A stretch of DNA of 50,217 nucleotides from positions 1 to 50,217 of the forward strand of contig JACPQR010000105.1 of NCBI GenBank assembly GCA_016190375.1, read 5' to 3'. Positions within the stretch are counted from its first letter, which is position 1. Each line of letters starts with the position of its first letter. Origin of the DNA: Deltaproteobacteria bacterium (GTDB lineage Bacteria; Myxococcota_A; Polyangia; JACPQR01). Below the pieces are notes generated by a model. That model was not told the origin of the DNA and did not search any database. It was given only the letters and a program-made list of their open reading frames with translations. The position numbers and the translations under genes are program-made. This document shows positions 1 through 7,983 of the stretch, in pieces.

Positions 1-290
1 CGTCGTCCCACTGGAAGGCCGGGCCTTCAGGTGTCGGTCCAGGAATCTGTGGACCCTTCGGTCCTTGGGCTGTAGTTTCAAGTCTTCCTCCTCTCTCTTT
101 GATGGCGGCGGGGCGCCCACCCCGCGTCGCGCTTGGAGCAAGTTCGAGATGCCATCAAAGGGAGGGGTCTGCCCAGCGTTTTCCGCAGGCTCAGGCGAGA
201 TCGCGCACGAAGGGCGCCGGGCCGACGAAGTGGGTAAGAGTCGGCTCACTTGAATCGGGCGCTAATCTCGAGGCCAGGCAAACCTGAGCG
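1..290. other. Left-edge stretch with no supported gene
   Basis: I see no convincing coding sequence here. Two short perfect hairpins occur near the edge, at about 12-26 (GAAGGC/GCCTTC) and about 50-63 (GGACC/GGTCC). A plus-strand frame open from base 1 to a TAG at 73-75 could be the last 24 codons of a gene outside the window, but nothing in it is recognisable. Confidence 0.4.
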
Positions 291-325
291 CCACGGGGCT
301 CGGAGGTGAGCTCCGAGCCCCGTGG
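291..325 (-). terminator. Strong hairpin downstream of the four-helix-bundle gene
   Basis: A perfect 15-bp stem (291-305 with 311-325) closes a 5-nt loop. It begins 10 nt past the minus-strand stop codon at 336. There is no good U-tract on the minus side, so it may act as a 3' end-stabilising or Rho-assisted hairpin rather than a classic intrinsic terminator. Confidence 0.55.
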
Positions 326-335
326 GCTCGCCTGC

Positions 336-671
336 TCAGGGCCTCGGATTCACGAGCCGGTAGCAGATCGCGTTGGTGCGATCGAGGAACTCCGCGACTC
401 CTGCGTAGCTCTGCTCATCCACGTGGCGCCACGCCCGAGCGATCCTCACCCACACCGCGAGCTCCTCCGCGCTCCCCGCGGCGACCGAGTAGTGGTAGCC
501 GCGATCCTTGCCTCTGCGCAGAGACCCTTCACCCAGGTTGGCCGCGATCGAGCCCAGTGCATCCTTCATCTGGGTCGCCATGTTCTTGTCGTGCCTGGCG
601 ACCTGCTCGATGACCTTGGGCATCGCCTCCACGAGCTGCATGGCGACCTCGAGTGCCTCGAACCTGTTCAT
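336..671 (-). CDS. Four-helix-bundle protein (23S rRNA IVS / S23 family)
   Basis: The protein is 111 aa, the usual size for the small all-helical family (TIGR02436 type) often encoded in 23S rRNA intervening sequences or as stand-alone chromosomal genes. The N-terminus MNRFEALEVAMQLVEAMPKV, the middle IAANLGEGSLRRGKDRGYHY and the helical SAEELAVWVRIA match the family pattern of an N-terminal helix, then a NIAEG-like turn, then SxxEL. The start was chosen at 671 because AAAGGA (679-684 on the complement) lies 7 nt upstream. A longer reading to 788 adds a Pro/Arg-rich extension unlike the family. No rRNA gene adjoins it. The molecular function of the family is unknown; pentamers have been seen structurally. 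Confidence 0.85.
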   Translation of the reverse strand: MNRFEALEVAMQLVEAMPKVIEQVARHDKNMATQMKDALGSIAANLGEGSLRRGKDRGYHYSVAAGSAEELAVWVRIARAWRHVDEQSYAGVAEFLDRTNAICYRLVNPRP

Positions 672-704
672 CGCTGGATCCTTTCTGCCGGCCCCTTCGA
701 CCCA

Positions 705-730
705 CCCCAGACGGCCTTCGGCCGCTGGGG
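705..730 (-). promoter_or_regulatory. Leader hairpin upstream of the four-helix-bundle gene
   Basis: An 11-bp stem (705-710 plus 712-716 with 720-730, A711 bulged) closes a TTC loop, 33 nt upstream of the start codon at 671. It would lie in the mRNA leader or promoter. Whether it attenuates transcription or is a leftover of an IVS-like structure cannot be told from sequence. Confidence 0.4.
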
Positions 731-882
731 GCCCCGGGGGTCGCGGCGTGTCGTTTGCCCCCTTTCTGCGCAGCTCCCGTGCCTGCACGGTCGCGCGAGT
801 TCCCGGGCAGGCGCGGGAGGTGCGCTCCCGGGGTGAACGGCACGCCGCGGCCCGGAGGGGCCGGCTGGACGCCCGCGCTCTG

Positions 883-909
883 TTCGAGGCGCTCGAGGTC
901 GCGATGCAG
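883..909 (+). pseudogene. Relic of the four-helix-bundle gene 5' end
   Basis: Bases 883-909 match codons 4-12 of the minus-strand gene at 336-671 (FEALEVAMQ) at 25 of 27 positions, on the opposite strand. Both differences are synonymous third-position changes. A shared GGGGCCGGC also precedes both copies. This is best explained as a residual inverted duplicate; the rest of the copy is gone. Confidence 0.5.
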
Positions 910-1384
910 CGAGCGCCACTCTCACGCTCGGCAGCGGCCCCTCAAGCGAACGACTCACCGAGCCGTAGCGACCTCACAGCCGGGCAACGCGGGCTCGGGC
1001 TCCGACTCCGACTCCGACTCGGAGCCGGACTCGGTCACGGCTGCGGCCACGGGCTCGGTCACGGCCCCGGGCTCGGCCTCGATTCCGCCGCCTCGTTGCG
1101 AATCGCCGGCGCGACCTGTCCCGACTCCGCCTCGTGGAACCCTGACGGGACGGCGCCTTACCGGCCTGCCGGGCCGCGGCTACCGACTACCGAGCCGATC
1201 CGCGCAACGCCCCGGGCAAGGTCGGGACGAGCCGCCTGCGTGCGCTGGCCGGCGCGGTGTGAGCTCGGGCGGGGAGGCATCGGCGGCGCGCTGGACCCTC
1301 GCCGAGAACGGCCGCCGCCGTGGTACCGTCTCGATCGGTCGCCGCGAGCCCGGATAGCCGTGGCCCGTGCCTGGAGGGAGCCTG

Positions 1385-3661
1385 ATGGTCTTTCGTCGTT
1401 CCCGCCGTTCGTTCGTGGTGGTCGCCGCGGCCGCGATCGCGCTGGCAGTCCCTGCAATCGCGCATGCGCAGTGGACGGACCTCGAGGGCGGCGACCACGG
1501 TGGCGCCAACTGGGAACCGGCCGATGCGGCAGTCATCGGCGGCACGCACACGAACATCGGGACGTTCCGGATCGCGCCCGGCACCACCGCCCACGTCGTC
1601 GCGTCCGACGGCGCGAGCGGCGGCGCGCTGCGCGTCGAGGCGTGCATCGTCGAGATCGACGGAACGTTGTCGGCCGACGCCGCCGGCGAACCGGGCGGGG
1701 CCGCGGCAGCCTCCTTCGGCGGTCACTCGGGCGGCGGCGAAGGCGGCGGTTGCGGCGGCGGACCGGGCGGCTGCGTCGGCAACGGCGGTGCGGGCGGGGG
1801 ACACGGTGGCGCCGGAGGACAGACCGATCCGAACAACTCGTGGGACGGCCCCTGCGACCGGTGCGACAACCCGACGGCCGACCACTGCCAGGGCGCCGCC
1901 GGCACGGAGCAAGGGAGCGAGGCCGGAACCGACGTCGAGATGGGAGCGGGAGGAGGCGCGGGAGGCAACGGCTGCGACTGCGGCGACTCCGGCGGCCGCG
2001 GCGGACAGGGCGGCGGATCGATCGCCATCGTCTCGGCGTCGAATGCGCGGATCGACGGCGTCGTCACGGCTGACGGCGAGTCGCCGCCCGAGGACACCTC
2101 GCTGTGTGGCTACCATCCAGGTGGTGGCGGCGGCGCCGGCGGCGGCATCCTCGTGCAGGCCTCGAGCCTGACCGGCGCGGGCACGCTCACGGCCCTGGGG
2201 GGCGCTGGCGCCGATGCGGACGGGTGCCCGGACTCGTGCGGTGACTGGGGCTGGGCGGGCGGCGGCGGCGGCGGCGGTCGCGTCAAGCTGTTCCACCCGC
2301 TCGGCGCCTTCGCGGGCATCGTCGACGTGTCGGGAGGAGCCGGCGGCATCGGCAGCGGGGGCTCGGGCTTCGATGGACTGGCCGGGGGCGCCGGCACGTC
2401 GTGGGAGGAACCCGCTCAGCCGTTGCCCGTGCCTCCCTGCTCCTGCGGCGACGGCGTGCCCGATCCCTGGGAGGAGTGCGACGACGGCAACCGCGTGGGC
2501 GGCGACGGGTGCTCGGCCAACTGCCGATTGTGGGAATGCGGCGACGGGTTCCTCGAGGGCCCGGAGGAGTGCGACGACGGCAACCTCGTCGCCGTCGACG
2601 ACTGCACGGCCGTATGCGAGGACGCGCGGTGCGGCGACAGGATCGTCTGGGCGGGCGTGGAGGAGTGCGACGACGGCAACGCGGACGACCAGGACGGCTG
2701 CCGGGACAACTGCGTTCGGGCGACCTGCGGCGACGGCGTGACGTGGATCGGGCCGGAGGAGTGCGACGACGGGAACGCGTCCAGCACGGATGCCTGCACC
2801 AACGCGTGCACGACCGCGCGCTGCGGCGACGGATTCCTGTGGGACGGCGTCGAGGAGTGCGACGACGGCAACCGCAACGATGCCGACTCGTGCTCCAACG
2901 ACTGCCTCCCGATCGTCTGCGGCGACGGAGTCGCTGCGGGCGCCGAGGAGTGCGACGACGGCAACCTGAACGACGACGATGGCTGCGTGGGCTCGTGCCA
3001 ATCCGCCCGTTGTGGCGACCAGTTCGTGCGAGCCGGCGTCGAAGGATGCGATGACGGCGCCACGGTCGGCGGCGATGGGTGCAGCGGGGCATGCCAGGTC
3101 GAGCACGGGTTCGTCTGCGACGAAGTCGGATGCTCGTCGGCGTGTGGTGACGGTCTCGTCGCCTCGAACGAGGAGTGCGACGACGGCGGCAACGAGCGTG
3201 GCGACGGGTGCAGCGCCGCCTGCGTCCTCGAGTTCGGCTTCACCTGCGACGATGGCGAGCCGTCCGCGTGCGACGCCAACTGCGGTGACGGCCTGGCGCG
3301 AGGCGACGAGGAGTGCGACGACGGCAACCGCGAGGCGGGTGATGGCTGCGCGGCCGACTGCCGCCTCGAGCCCGGCGGCGACGGGGACGCAGACGCAGAC
3401 GGCGACGGGGACGCCGACGGCGACACGGACGCCGACGGCGACACGGACGCCGACGGCGACGGGGACGCAGACGCCGACGGCGACGTGGACGCCGATGAAG
3501 ACGCGAGCGACGGACGTGCGGGTTGCGCCTGTCGCTCCGGCGCCGCGCCAGGCGGGCCCCTCCCGATCGGCTGGCTCGTGGCCCTCGCCGGCATCGCGCT
3601 CTTGGTACCACGTCGCGGTGCACGAACCGAAGGTCTGCGCCAGCCCGGATCGCGAGCATAA
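1385..3661 (+). CDS. Secreted Cys-rich DUF4215-repeat protein with MYXO-CTERM anchor
   Basis: The 758-aa exported surface protein starts at ATG 1385 behind a strong GGAGGGAG. An Arg-rich N-region and hydrophobic core end at AHA before residue 29, a signal peptidase I site. Residues about 90-345 are very Gly-rich. Nine Cys-rich repeats of the form CGDG...ECDDGN...DGC...C follow (about 355-662), a disulphide-rich module common in myxobacterial surface proteins. An acidic Asp/Ala/Gly/Thr linker (about 664-708) then leads to GCACRSG, a hydrophobic helix and an Arg-containing tail, which is a MYXO-CTERM sorting signal. In the known system a myxosortase processes such tails for surface display. The specific ligand or role is unknown. 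Confidence 0.9.
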   Translation: MVFRRSRRSFVVVAAAAIALAVPAIAHAQWTDLEGGDHGGANWEPADAAVIGGTHTNIGTFRIAPGTTAHVVASDGASGGALRVEACIVEIDGTLSADAAGEPGGAAAASFGGHSGGGEGGGCGGGPGGCVGNGGAGGGHGGAGGQTDPNNSWDGPCDRCDNPTADHCQGAAGTEQGSEAGTDVEMGAGGGAGGNGCDCGDSGGRGGQGGGSIAIVSASNARIDGVVTADGESPPEDTSLCGYHPGGGGGAGGGILVQASSLTGAGTLTALGGAGADADGCPDSCGDWGWAGGGGGGGRVKLFHPLGAFAGIVDVSGGAGGIGSGGSGFDGLAGGAGTSWEEPAQPLPVPPCSCGDGVPDPWEECDDGNRVGGDGCSANCRLWECGDGFLEGPEECDDGNLVAVDDCTAVCEDARCGDRIVWAGVEECDDGNADDQDGCRDNCVRATCGDGVTWIGPEECDDGNASSTDACTNACTTARCGDGFLWDGVEECDDGNRNDADSCSNDCLPIVCGDGVAAGAEECDDGNLNDDDGCVGSCQSARCGDQFVRAGVEGCDDGATVGGDGCSGACQVEHGFVCDEVGCSSACGDGLVASNEECDDGGNERGDGCSAACVLEFGFTCDDGEPSACDANCGDGLARGDEECDDGNREAGDGCAADCRLEPGGDGDADADGDGDADGDTDADGDTDADGDGDADADGDVDADEDASDGRAGCACRSGAAPGGPLPIGWLVALAGIALLVPRRGARTEGLRQPGSRA
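3377..3506 (+). repeat. Hexanucleotide-like repeat encoding Asp/Ala/Gly/Thr linker
   Basis: GACGGC, GACGCC, GACACG and GACGCA units alternate and encode an acidic spacer ([19 protein letters not shown] type) before the MYXO-CTERM helix. Slippage in 6-bp units would change linker length without a frameshift. Confidence 0.8.
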
Positions 3662-3670
3662 TCCCCGTCG

Positions 3671-5164
3671 ATGCCTCCCCATTCCAGCCGGTCGAGGACC
3701 CAGCTCCAGAAGGGACCCCATCGCCAGCTCGACGCCGCCGCGGTGCTGGTCGTCGCGGCCGGTTTGATTGGCTGCTCGTCGAGCGAGGATGGCGAGCGAA
3801 CGGACGCCGGTCCCGACATCGGGTTCGACGCCGGCGACGCGGGCATCGACGGGAGCGAGAGCGACGCCGGCGATGCCGGCGGGGCGGTCCCGATCCCTCC
3901 GTTTCTCGACGAAGACGAACGCGCGGTGTACTGGCTCGGCGTCAACGTCGCGGGAGACGCCAAGGCTCCGCCCGACTTCCTGCCGGGTCTCTTGGACTCG
4001 GACTACGACCTGCTCGCCGAATGGGGCGTCACGCTCGCGCGCGTCCTCATCTTCTGGGAGGCGATCGAGCCCGAGCCGGGCGAGTACGATGATGCGTACC
4101 TCGCGTCGATCCGGGCGGAGATCGACCGGCTCGGCTCTCGCGGCATCGACGTGCTCCTGGACATGCACCAGGACGTCTTCGGGCGGGGGTTCGGCTCCAG
4201 CGGCGCTCCGTACTGGGCATGTCCCGAAGAGAACTACGAGACCTTCGTCTGGAGGGACCCGTGGTTCATGAACTACCTGACCCCCGAGGTCACGGCCTGC
4301 TTCGACTACCTCTGGACCACGCCCGAGATCCAGGAGCGCTACCGGGGTGCCTGGGTGCACGCGGCCGAGGTGCTGGGCGATCACCCGGCGGTCGTGGGCT
4401 TCGACCTGATGAACGAGCCCTACCCAGGCTCGCAGGCGGCCTTCGAAGAGGACGCGCTGGGGCCGTTCTTCGACGAGATCGCGGACTCGCTCGCGGCCGA
4501 AGCGCCGCGAGGAACGAGCTTCCTGGAGCCGTCCGTGACGTTCAACCTCGGGATCGACACGGCCCTTCCGACGTTCGCCGAGGGCCGCGTGTTCGCGCCG
4601 CACTACTACCCGCCCTTCACGGAGAGCGGTTCCTACGAGGGCGACTTCGAGAGCGTCAGGGCGGAGCTCGGGCTGCACGAGAGCGCGGCCGTGGGCCTCG
4701 GGGCCCCGCTCGTCGTCGGGGAGCTCGGCATCCGCAACGACGTCGAAGGCGCCGACCGATACCTCGCCGACGCGATCGACGCCGTCCTGTCCCTCGGCGG
4801 ATCGCCCGTCGTCTGGGCCCTGGGGCGCGGGGACACCGGAGGCTTCGCGCTGCTCGACGAGGAAGGAGTACCCTGGCCGACCGGCCAGATGATCGCGCGA
4901 CCCTACGCGCACCGCATCGCCGGGCGGCTGATCTCGACGGCCTTCGACCGCAGGGCAGAGGAGCTGACCGTGACCTGGGCCGAGACCGGCGTGCCCGCCG
5001 CCACGGAGATCGTCCTCCCGCGGGAGCGGTTCGCGGACGTCCTCGTGACTTCGGGCGATCCGCCCGGATCGTGGTCGTCCGAGCACCTCGCCGACGAGGG
5101 CCGACTGCTCCTGACGGTCGACCACGCCCTCGAGCGGCACACCTTCCGTGTCGCGCCGAGGTAG
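3671..5164 (+). CDS. GH5 glycosidase lipoprotein, endoglycosylceramidase-like
   Basis: The 497-aa lipoprotein has a basic N-region, a hydrophobic core and the lipobox LIGC with Cys35, followed by an Asp/Ala/Gly linker to about residue 75. The catalytic barrel shows GH5 signatures: DMHQDVF at 164-170, typical of endoglycosylceramidases, the acid/base in LMNEP (Glu249) and the nucleophile in VVGELGI (Glu351). A C-terminal beta-rich domain (about 415-497) resembles the GH5 C-terminal sandwich. Known EGCases release the oligosaccharide from glycosphingolipids. The gene follows the Cys-rich MYXO-CTERM gene by 9 nt, so co-transcription is likely. The start at 3671 lacks a clear Shine-Dalgarno, so translation may depend on the upstream gene. 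The exact substrate is inferred. Confidence 0.82.
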   Translation: MPPHSSRSRTQLQKGPHRQLDAAAVLVVAAGLIGCSSSEDGERTDAGPDIGFDAGDAGIDGSESDAGDAGGAVPIPPFLDEDERAVYWLGVNVAGDAKAPPDFLPGLLDSDYDLLAEWGVTLARVLIFWEAIEPEPGEYDDAYLASIRAEIDRLGSRGIDVLLDMHQDVFGRGFGSSGAPYWACPEENYETFVWRDPWFMNYLTPEVTACFDYLWTTPEIQERYRGAWVHAAEVLGDHPAVVGFDLMNEPYPGSQAAFEEDALGPFFDEIADSLAAEAPRGTSFLEPSVTFNLGIDTALPTFAEGRVFAPHYYPPFTESGSYEGDFESVRAELGLHESAAVGLGAPLVVGELGIRNDVEGADRYLADAIDAVLSLGGSPVVWALGRGDTGGFALLDEEGVPWPTGQMIARPYAHRIAGRLISTAFDRRAEELTVTWAETGVPAATEIVLPRERFADVLVTSGDPPGSWSSEHLADEGRLLLTVDHALERHTFRVAPR

Positions 5165-5448
5165 TCCTCGAGGACCGAGGCCGCTGCCGGGAGCAGGTCG
5201 CGTCGACGCCGGCGACCACCCCGCGAGCCCTCCCCGGGCCACGTGCGATCGGCGAGGACGCTGATCGATCGAATTGCGCAGCGGGCACTGAACGACTCGT
5301 TCGATCGTCCGGCACGGGACCACGCCGTCAGCAGGCGTCTCGCCGCGTAACGCCGCGAGATCACGCCCTTCCTCGAGCCGCGCGCCAGCACTGCCGGACG
5401 CGGCACGCGCTGTGCTCCACCGGCCTGCCAGGCAAGGAGGTGCTCGAC
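5165..5448 (+). other. Intergenic region upstream of the serine protease gene
   Basis: No gene is supported in these 284 bp. A perfect 12-bp palindrome GTCCTCGAGGAC begins right after the GH5 stop codon. The end of the region holds the strong AAGGAGG (5434-5440) of the next gene. A promoter is expected but no clear -35/-10 pair is visible. Confidence 0.4.
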
Positions 5449-6810
5449 ATGACCGAGACACGTTGCGCTGGCTGGGCATCGTTGGTGGCTCTTGTGGCGG
5501 CTGTCGTCGGATGCATCGGAGGCGAGGACGCGGACGAGGTCGGCAGCACGACGCTCCCCGTGGTCTACGAGGGGGACGACAGGACGGACGTGTTCGCGCA
5601 CCCGAACGCGGATCTTCGCGCGCTGGCGAAGGACGCCATCGTCGCGCTGGTGCGGCCCGAGGCTCTCGACACGAGCTCCGGCGACGAGGTGACCGTCTTC
5701 GCGAGGTCGCTGGGTGAGGCATACGGCCTGTGTGAATCAGAGCGGTTCGCCGATCAGCCCATCGCCGCAGGCTGCTCGGGCACGCTCATCGACGACGACC
5801 TGGTCTTGACGGCGGGCCACTGTGTCGCGGACCAAGAGGACTGCGAAGGTTGGCGCTTCGTCTTCGACTACTACATGGCGGACGACCACGAGCTGGCCTC
5901 CATCACGCGCGAGGCCGTGTTCGGTTGCAAGCGCCTCGTCGCGCGAGAGCTCACGGACGACGACTCGCTCGACTTCGCGATCGTGCAGCTCGACCGGCGC
6001 GCCACCGAATCGGGCCGAAGGCCGGTCGAGGTACGCCGCGACGGTGCCGCGATGTCGAGCGGCGAGCCTGTCACGATCATCGGATTCGGCAGCGGGATCC
6101 CGGCGAAGATCGACGACGGCGGTCAGGTCCTGGATCCGCGCGCGGGAATGCTCGACTACTTCAAGGCCACCACGGACTCGTTCGGCGGGAACTCGGGGTC
6201 GGGCGTGTTCGATGCGAACGATCGCCTCGTCGGTGCGCTAGTGCGCGGCGACCAGGACTACCAGTGGACCGGTTCGTGCGTGATCGTGAACGTGCTGTCG
6301 TCCGCCGGCGGCGCCAGGGGAGGAGAGGACGTGGCGTACGTCCACAGAGCCCTCGACGGCCTTTGCGGTTCGGGGTGGCCTAGCGAGAAGCTCTGCGGCA
6401 CCGTCCCCGCCTGCGGCGACGGGCTATGCGCGGACGTGGAGACGGAGGCCAGCTGCGCCGCCGACTGCGGCCGCACCACGGCCGAGCTTCCCGCCGAGTG
6501 GTCGTGCGGTGCGGGCGCCTACGACGACGGAGCGACGTGCGACTGCGGGTGTGGCGCGCTTCGCGACCCGGACTGCGCAATCGAGGCCGTCGAGGTCGCG
6601 GGTTGCGGCGCCAACGAGGTCTGCGGCGAGAGCGGGCTGTGCACGACGCCGCTCGAGCCCGAACCGGAGATCTACGCTCACCATCACGGCTGCTCGACGG
6701 CCCTGGCCTCGGGCCGGCCGGCGAACGGAGCGGTCGTCGTTTTCGCCTTCATCGCGCTCGCGCTCGGCTGGTGGCGGCAGCGCCACGGGAACGCTCGCGC
6801 AGCTCGCTAG
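5449..6810 (+). CDS. Trypsin-like (S1/V8-type) serine protease with Cys-rich tail and MYXO-CTERM-like C-terminus
   Basis: The 453-aa exported protease starts at ATG 5449, placed by AAGGAGG 8 nt upstream; the longer open frame back to 4219 is the shadow of the GH5 gene. The N-terminus ends in AVVGC (Cys22), a lipobox. The catalytic triad is visible: His124 in LTAGHC, Asp175 in DSLDFAIVQL and Ser249 in GGNSGSG. A Cys-rich segment (about 320-410) contains CGDGLC and DCDCG-type motifs and may form a small disulphide domain. The C-terminus reads HHHGCSTAL, then a hydrophobic helix and a basic tail, resembling MYXO-CTERM. Having both a lipobox and a C-terminal sorting tail is unusual. The stop codon overlaps the convergent tfoX-like stop. 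Confidence 0.88.
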   Translation: MTETRCAGWASLVALVAAVVGCIGGEDADEVGSTTLPVVYEGDDRTDVFAHPNADLRALAKDAIVALVRPEALDTSSGDEVTVFARSLGEAYGLCESERFADQPIAAGCSGTLIDDDLVLTAGHCVADQEDCEGWRFVFDYYMADDHELASITREAVFGCKRLVARELTDDDSLDFAIVQLDRRATESGRRPVEVRRDGAAMSSGEPVTIIGFGSGIPAKIDDGGQVLDPRAGMLDYFKATTDSFGGNSGSGVFDANDRLVGALVRGDQDYQWTGSCVIVNVLSSAGGARGGEDVAYVHRALDGLCGSGWPSEKLCGTVPACGDGLCADVETEASCAADCGRTTAELPAEWSCGAGAYDDGATCDCGCGALRDPDCAIEAVEVAGCGANEVCGESGLCTTPLEPEPEIYAHHHGCSTALASGRPANGAVVVFAFIALALGWWRQRHGNARAAR

Positions 6811-7304
6811 CTACTGCGGCCGCGGCCACTCGGGCGCGCCGTTCGTCTTGCCACTGCCGGCGGCTTCGCCTTCGTGGGGCTCGCCGCTGCCTTGGCCTTC
6901 CTCGGTGCCCGACGAGCGACTGGCGCCTGCTTGGGCGCCTTCGCCTTGGGCGCAGCCTTGACCTTCCTGGGCAAGGTGGCCGTGAAGTCGAGCGCTCGAC
7001 CGAGCCAGGAGCGCAGCTCATCGCGATCGCCCATCACCGCCTCGGGAAGCAGGATCGTGTCGCGCATCACTCGGCCGTTGCCCATCGGGTCGAACGGCTC
7101 GGCGCCATCGAGGGCGAGGGCGAGCTTCTGGTCCTCTTGGCTGAGACGGACCACGGCCGAGCGAGCGAACAGGCCGCCGAACATGTTGCCGTTCACCAGG
7201 CCGGCGAGCCCCCCGAACATCCGGACCGTCGAGACCCTCCGATCCTTGGGCAGCGCGTCGAGGAAGAGCGGGTGGTTCTCCGCGGGGATCTTGGTCCAGG
7301 CCAT
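6807..7304 (-). CDS. TfoX N-terminal domain protein with basic tail
   Basis: The 165-aa protein has an N-terminal domain (about 1-105) with MFGGLAGLVNGNMFGGL, the MFGG signature of the TfoX/Sxy N-terminal domain family. TfoX/Sxy itself is a competence regulator in gamma-proteobacteria, but most family members elsewhere are uncharacterised. Residues about 110-165 form a Lys/Ala/Pro/Arg-rich tail (PRKVKAAPKAKAPKQ onward) like a histone-H1-type nucleic-acid-binding extension. The 3' end overlaps the convergent protease gene by 4 nt, so the two TAG stops interlock. A YqeY-like gene lies upstream on the same strand, and the two could be co-transcribed. Confidence 0.8.
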   Translation of the reverse strand: MAWTKIPAENHPLFLDALPKDRRVSTVRMFGGLAGLVNGNMFGGLFARSAVVRLSQEDQKLALALDGAEPFDPMGNGRVMRDTILLPEAVMGDRDELRSWLGRALDFTATLPRKVKAAPKAKAPKQAPVARRAPRKAKAAASPTKAKPPAVARRTARPSGRGRSS

Positions 7305-7369
7305 GATGACTTGTACGCGAACGCAGTGGTCTGCGCCAGAGGTCCGCTTCCGGGGTCGCCGGCGATCGC

Positions 7370-7807
7370 TCAGGCTGCCCGCATGGACTTCACGGCCGCG
7401 GCGACGTCGCTGCCCGGAACGCTGAGCCCCTGCGCTTTGAGGTGCTTCATCGCGACACCCGTCGCCTGCCCGTCGCTGCCGGCGGCGCGAATGGCGCCCT
7501 GCACGGGCGCGAGCTTCTCGACGATCTCTGCCGCGCTCGGACCCTTCGGGAGCAGCGACGACAGGACCGCGATCTCCTGCTCGAGAACGGCCCTCCTCGC
7601 GTCATCGACCGTCACGGACCTGGTCTCCTCGTTCGACTTCACGAGCTTGCGGACGATCTGCGCCGCCTCGTCGTCGGTGGCTGGCCGGCCGTTCCTCGCC
7701 ACGAGCGTCTGGATCTCGCCGAGCGCGACGCGCAAGACCTCCCTCTCCACGTCGTTCTTCGCCTTGATCGCCTCGCCCAGCCGCTTCTTGATCTCGTCGA
7801 TCAGCAT
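7370..7807 (-). CDS. GatB/YqeY domain-containing protein
   Basis: The 145-aa length is normal for the YqeY family. MLIDEIKKRLGEAIKAKNDVEREVLRVALGEI at the start, the middle EEAQIVRKLVKSNEETR-like region and the C-terminal QATGVAMKHLKAQ match the family's two helical parts. YqeY shares its fold with the tRNA-binding tail of GatB, the amidotransferase subunit, but its own role is not established; it often sits near translation or DNA-replication genes. It lies 65 nt upstream of the TfoX-like gene on the same strand. Confidence 0.85.
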   Translation of the reverse strand: MLIDEIKKRLGEAIKAKNDVEREVLRVALGEIQTLVARNGRPATDDEAAQIVRKLVKSNEETRSVTVDDARRAVLEQEIAVLSSLLPKGPSAAEIVEKLAPVQGAIRAAGSDGQATGVAMKHLKAQGLSVPGSDVAAAVKSMRAA

Positions 7808-7983
7808 GCGCGGATCTTACCCCGAACTGGTGCGGCGGGCGGGTGCGTCACCGAGATCGCAGTCCGGTGGCCCTCGTGCGGTCCACTGCGCGGCCCGGGC
7901 GGCAGGTGTGGCGGTTTTGTCGCGTGATTCGCCCGATCCTGGCTGTCCGGCCGCCTGGCACGGGCGGTGCTTTCGATTGCGCC

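Larger units (their letters stand above)
672..1384. other. 713-bp region without a gene; contains hairpin, gene relic and low-complexity DNA
   Basis: It holds the 5' leader of the minus-strand gene, a stable hairpin at 705-730, a 27-bp relic at 883-909 and a low-complexity stretch of CTCCGA repeats at about 995-1030. Several long open frames cross it on both strands, but their Arg/Pro-rich translations show no domain and change composition abruptly. The last bases before 1385 form the ribosome binding site of the next gene. Confidence 0.55.

Noticed and set aside
65..287. Two 62-aa frames near the left edge
   Set aside because: They overlap each other, have no ribosome binding site, no motif and no composition typical of nearby genes.
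336..671. 23S rRNA intervening sequence
   Set aside because: The protein belongs to the IVS family, but the flanks are not rRNA-like.
508..2073. 521-aa plus-strand open frame
   Set aside because: It crosses gene-free DNA and another gene in the wrong frame; the Arg-rich tail is a frame-shifted reading of the Gly-rich region.
1187..5722. 1511-aa minus-strand open frame
   Set aside because: It is antisense to two well-supported plus-strand genes and its Arg/Val/Ala-rich translation has no domain; long antisense frames are common at this GC content.
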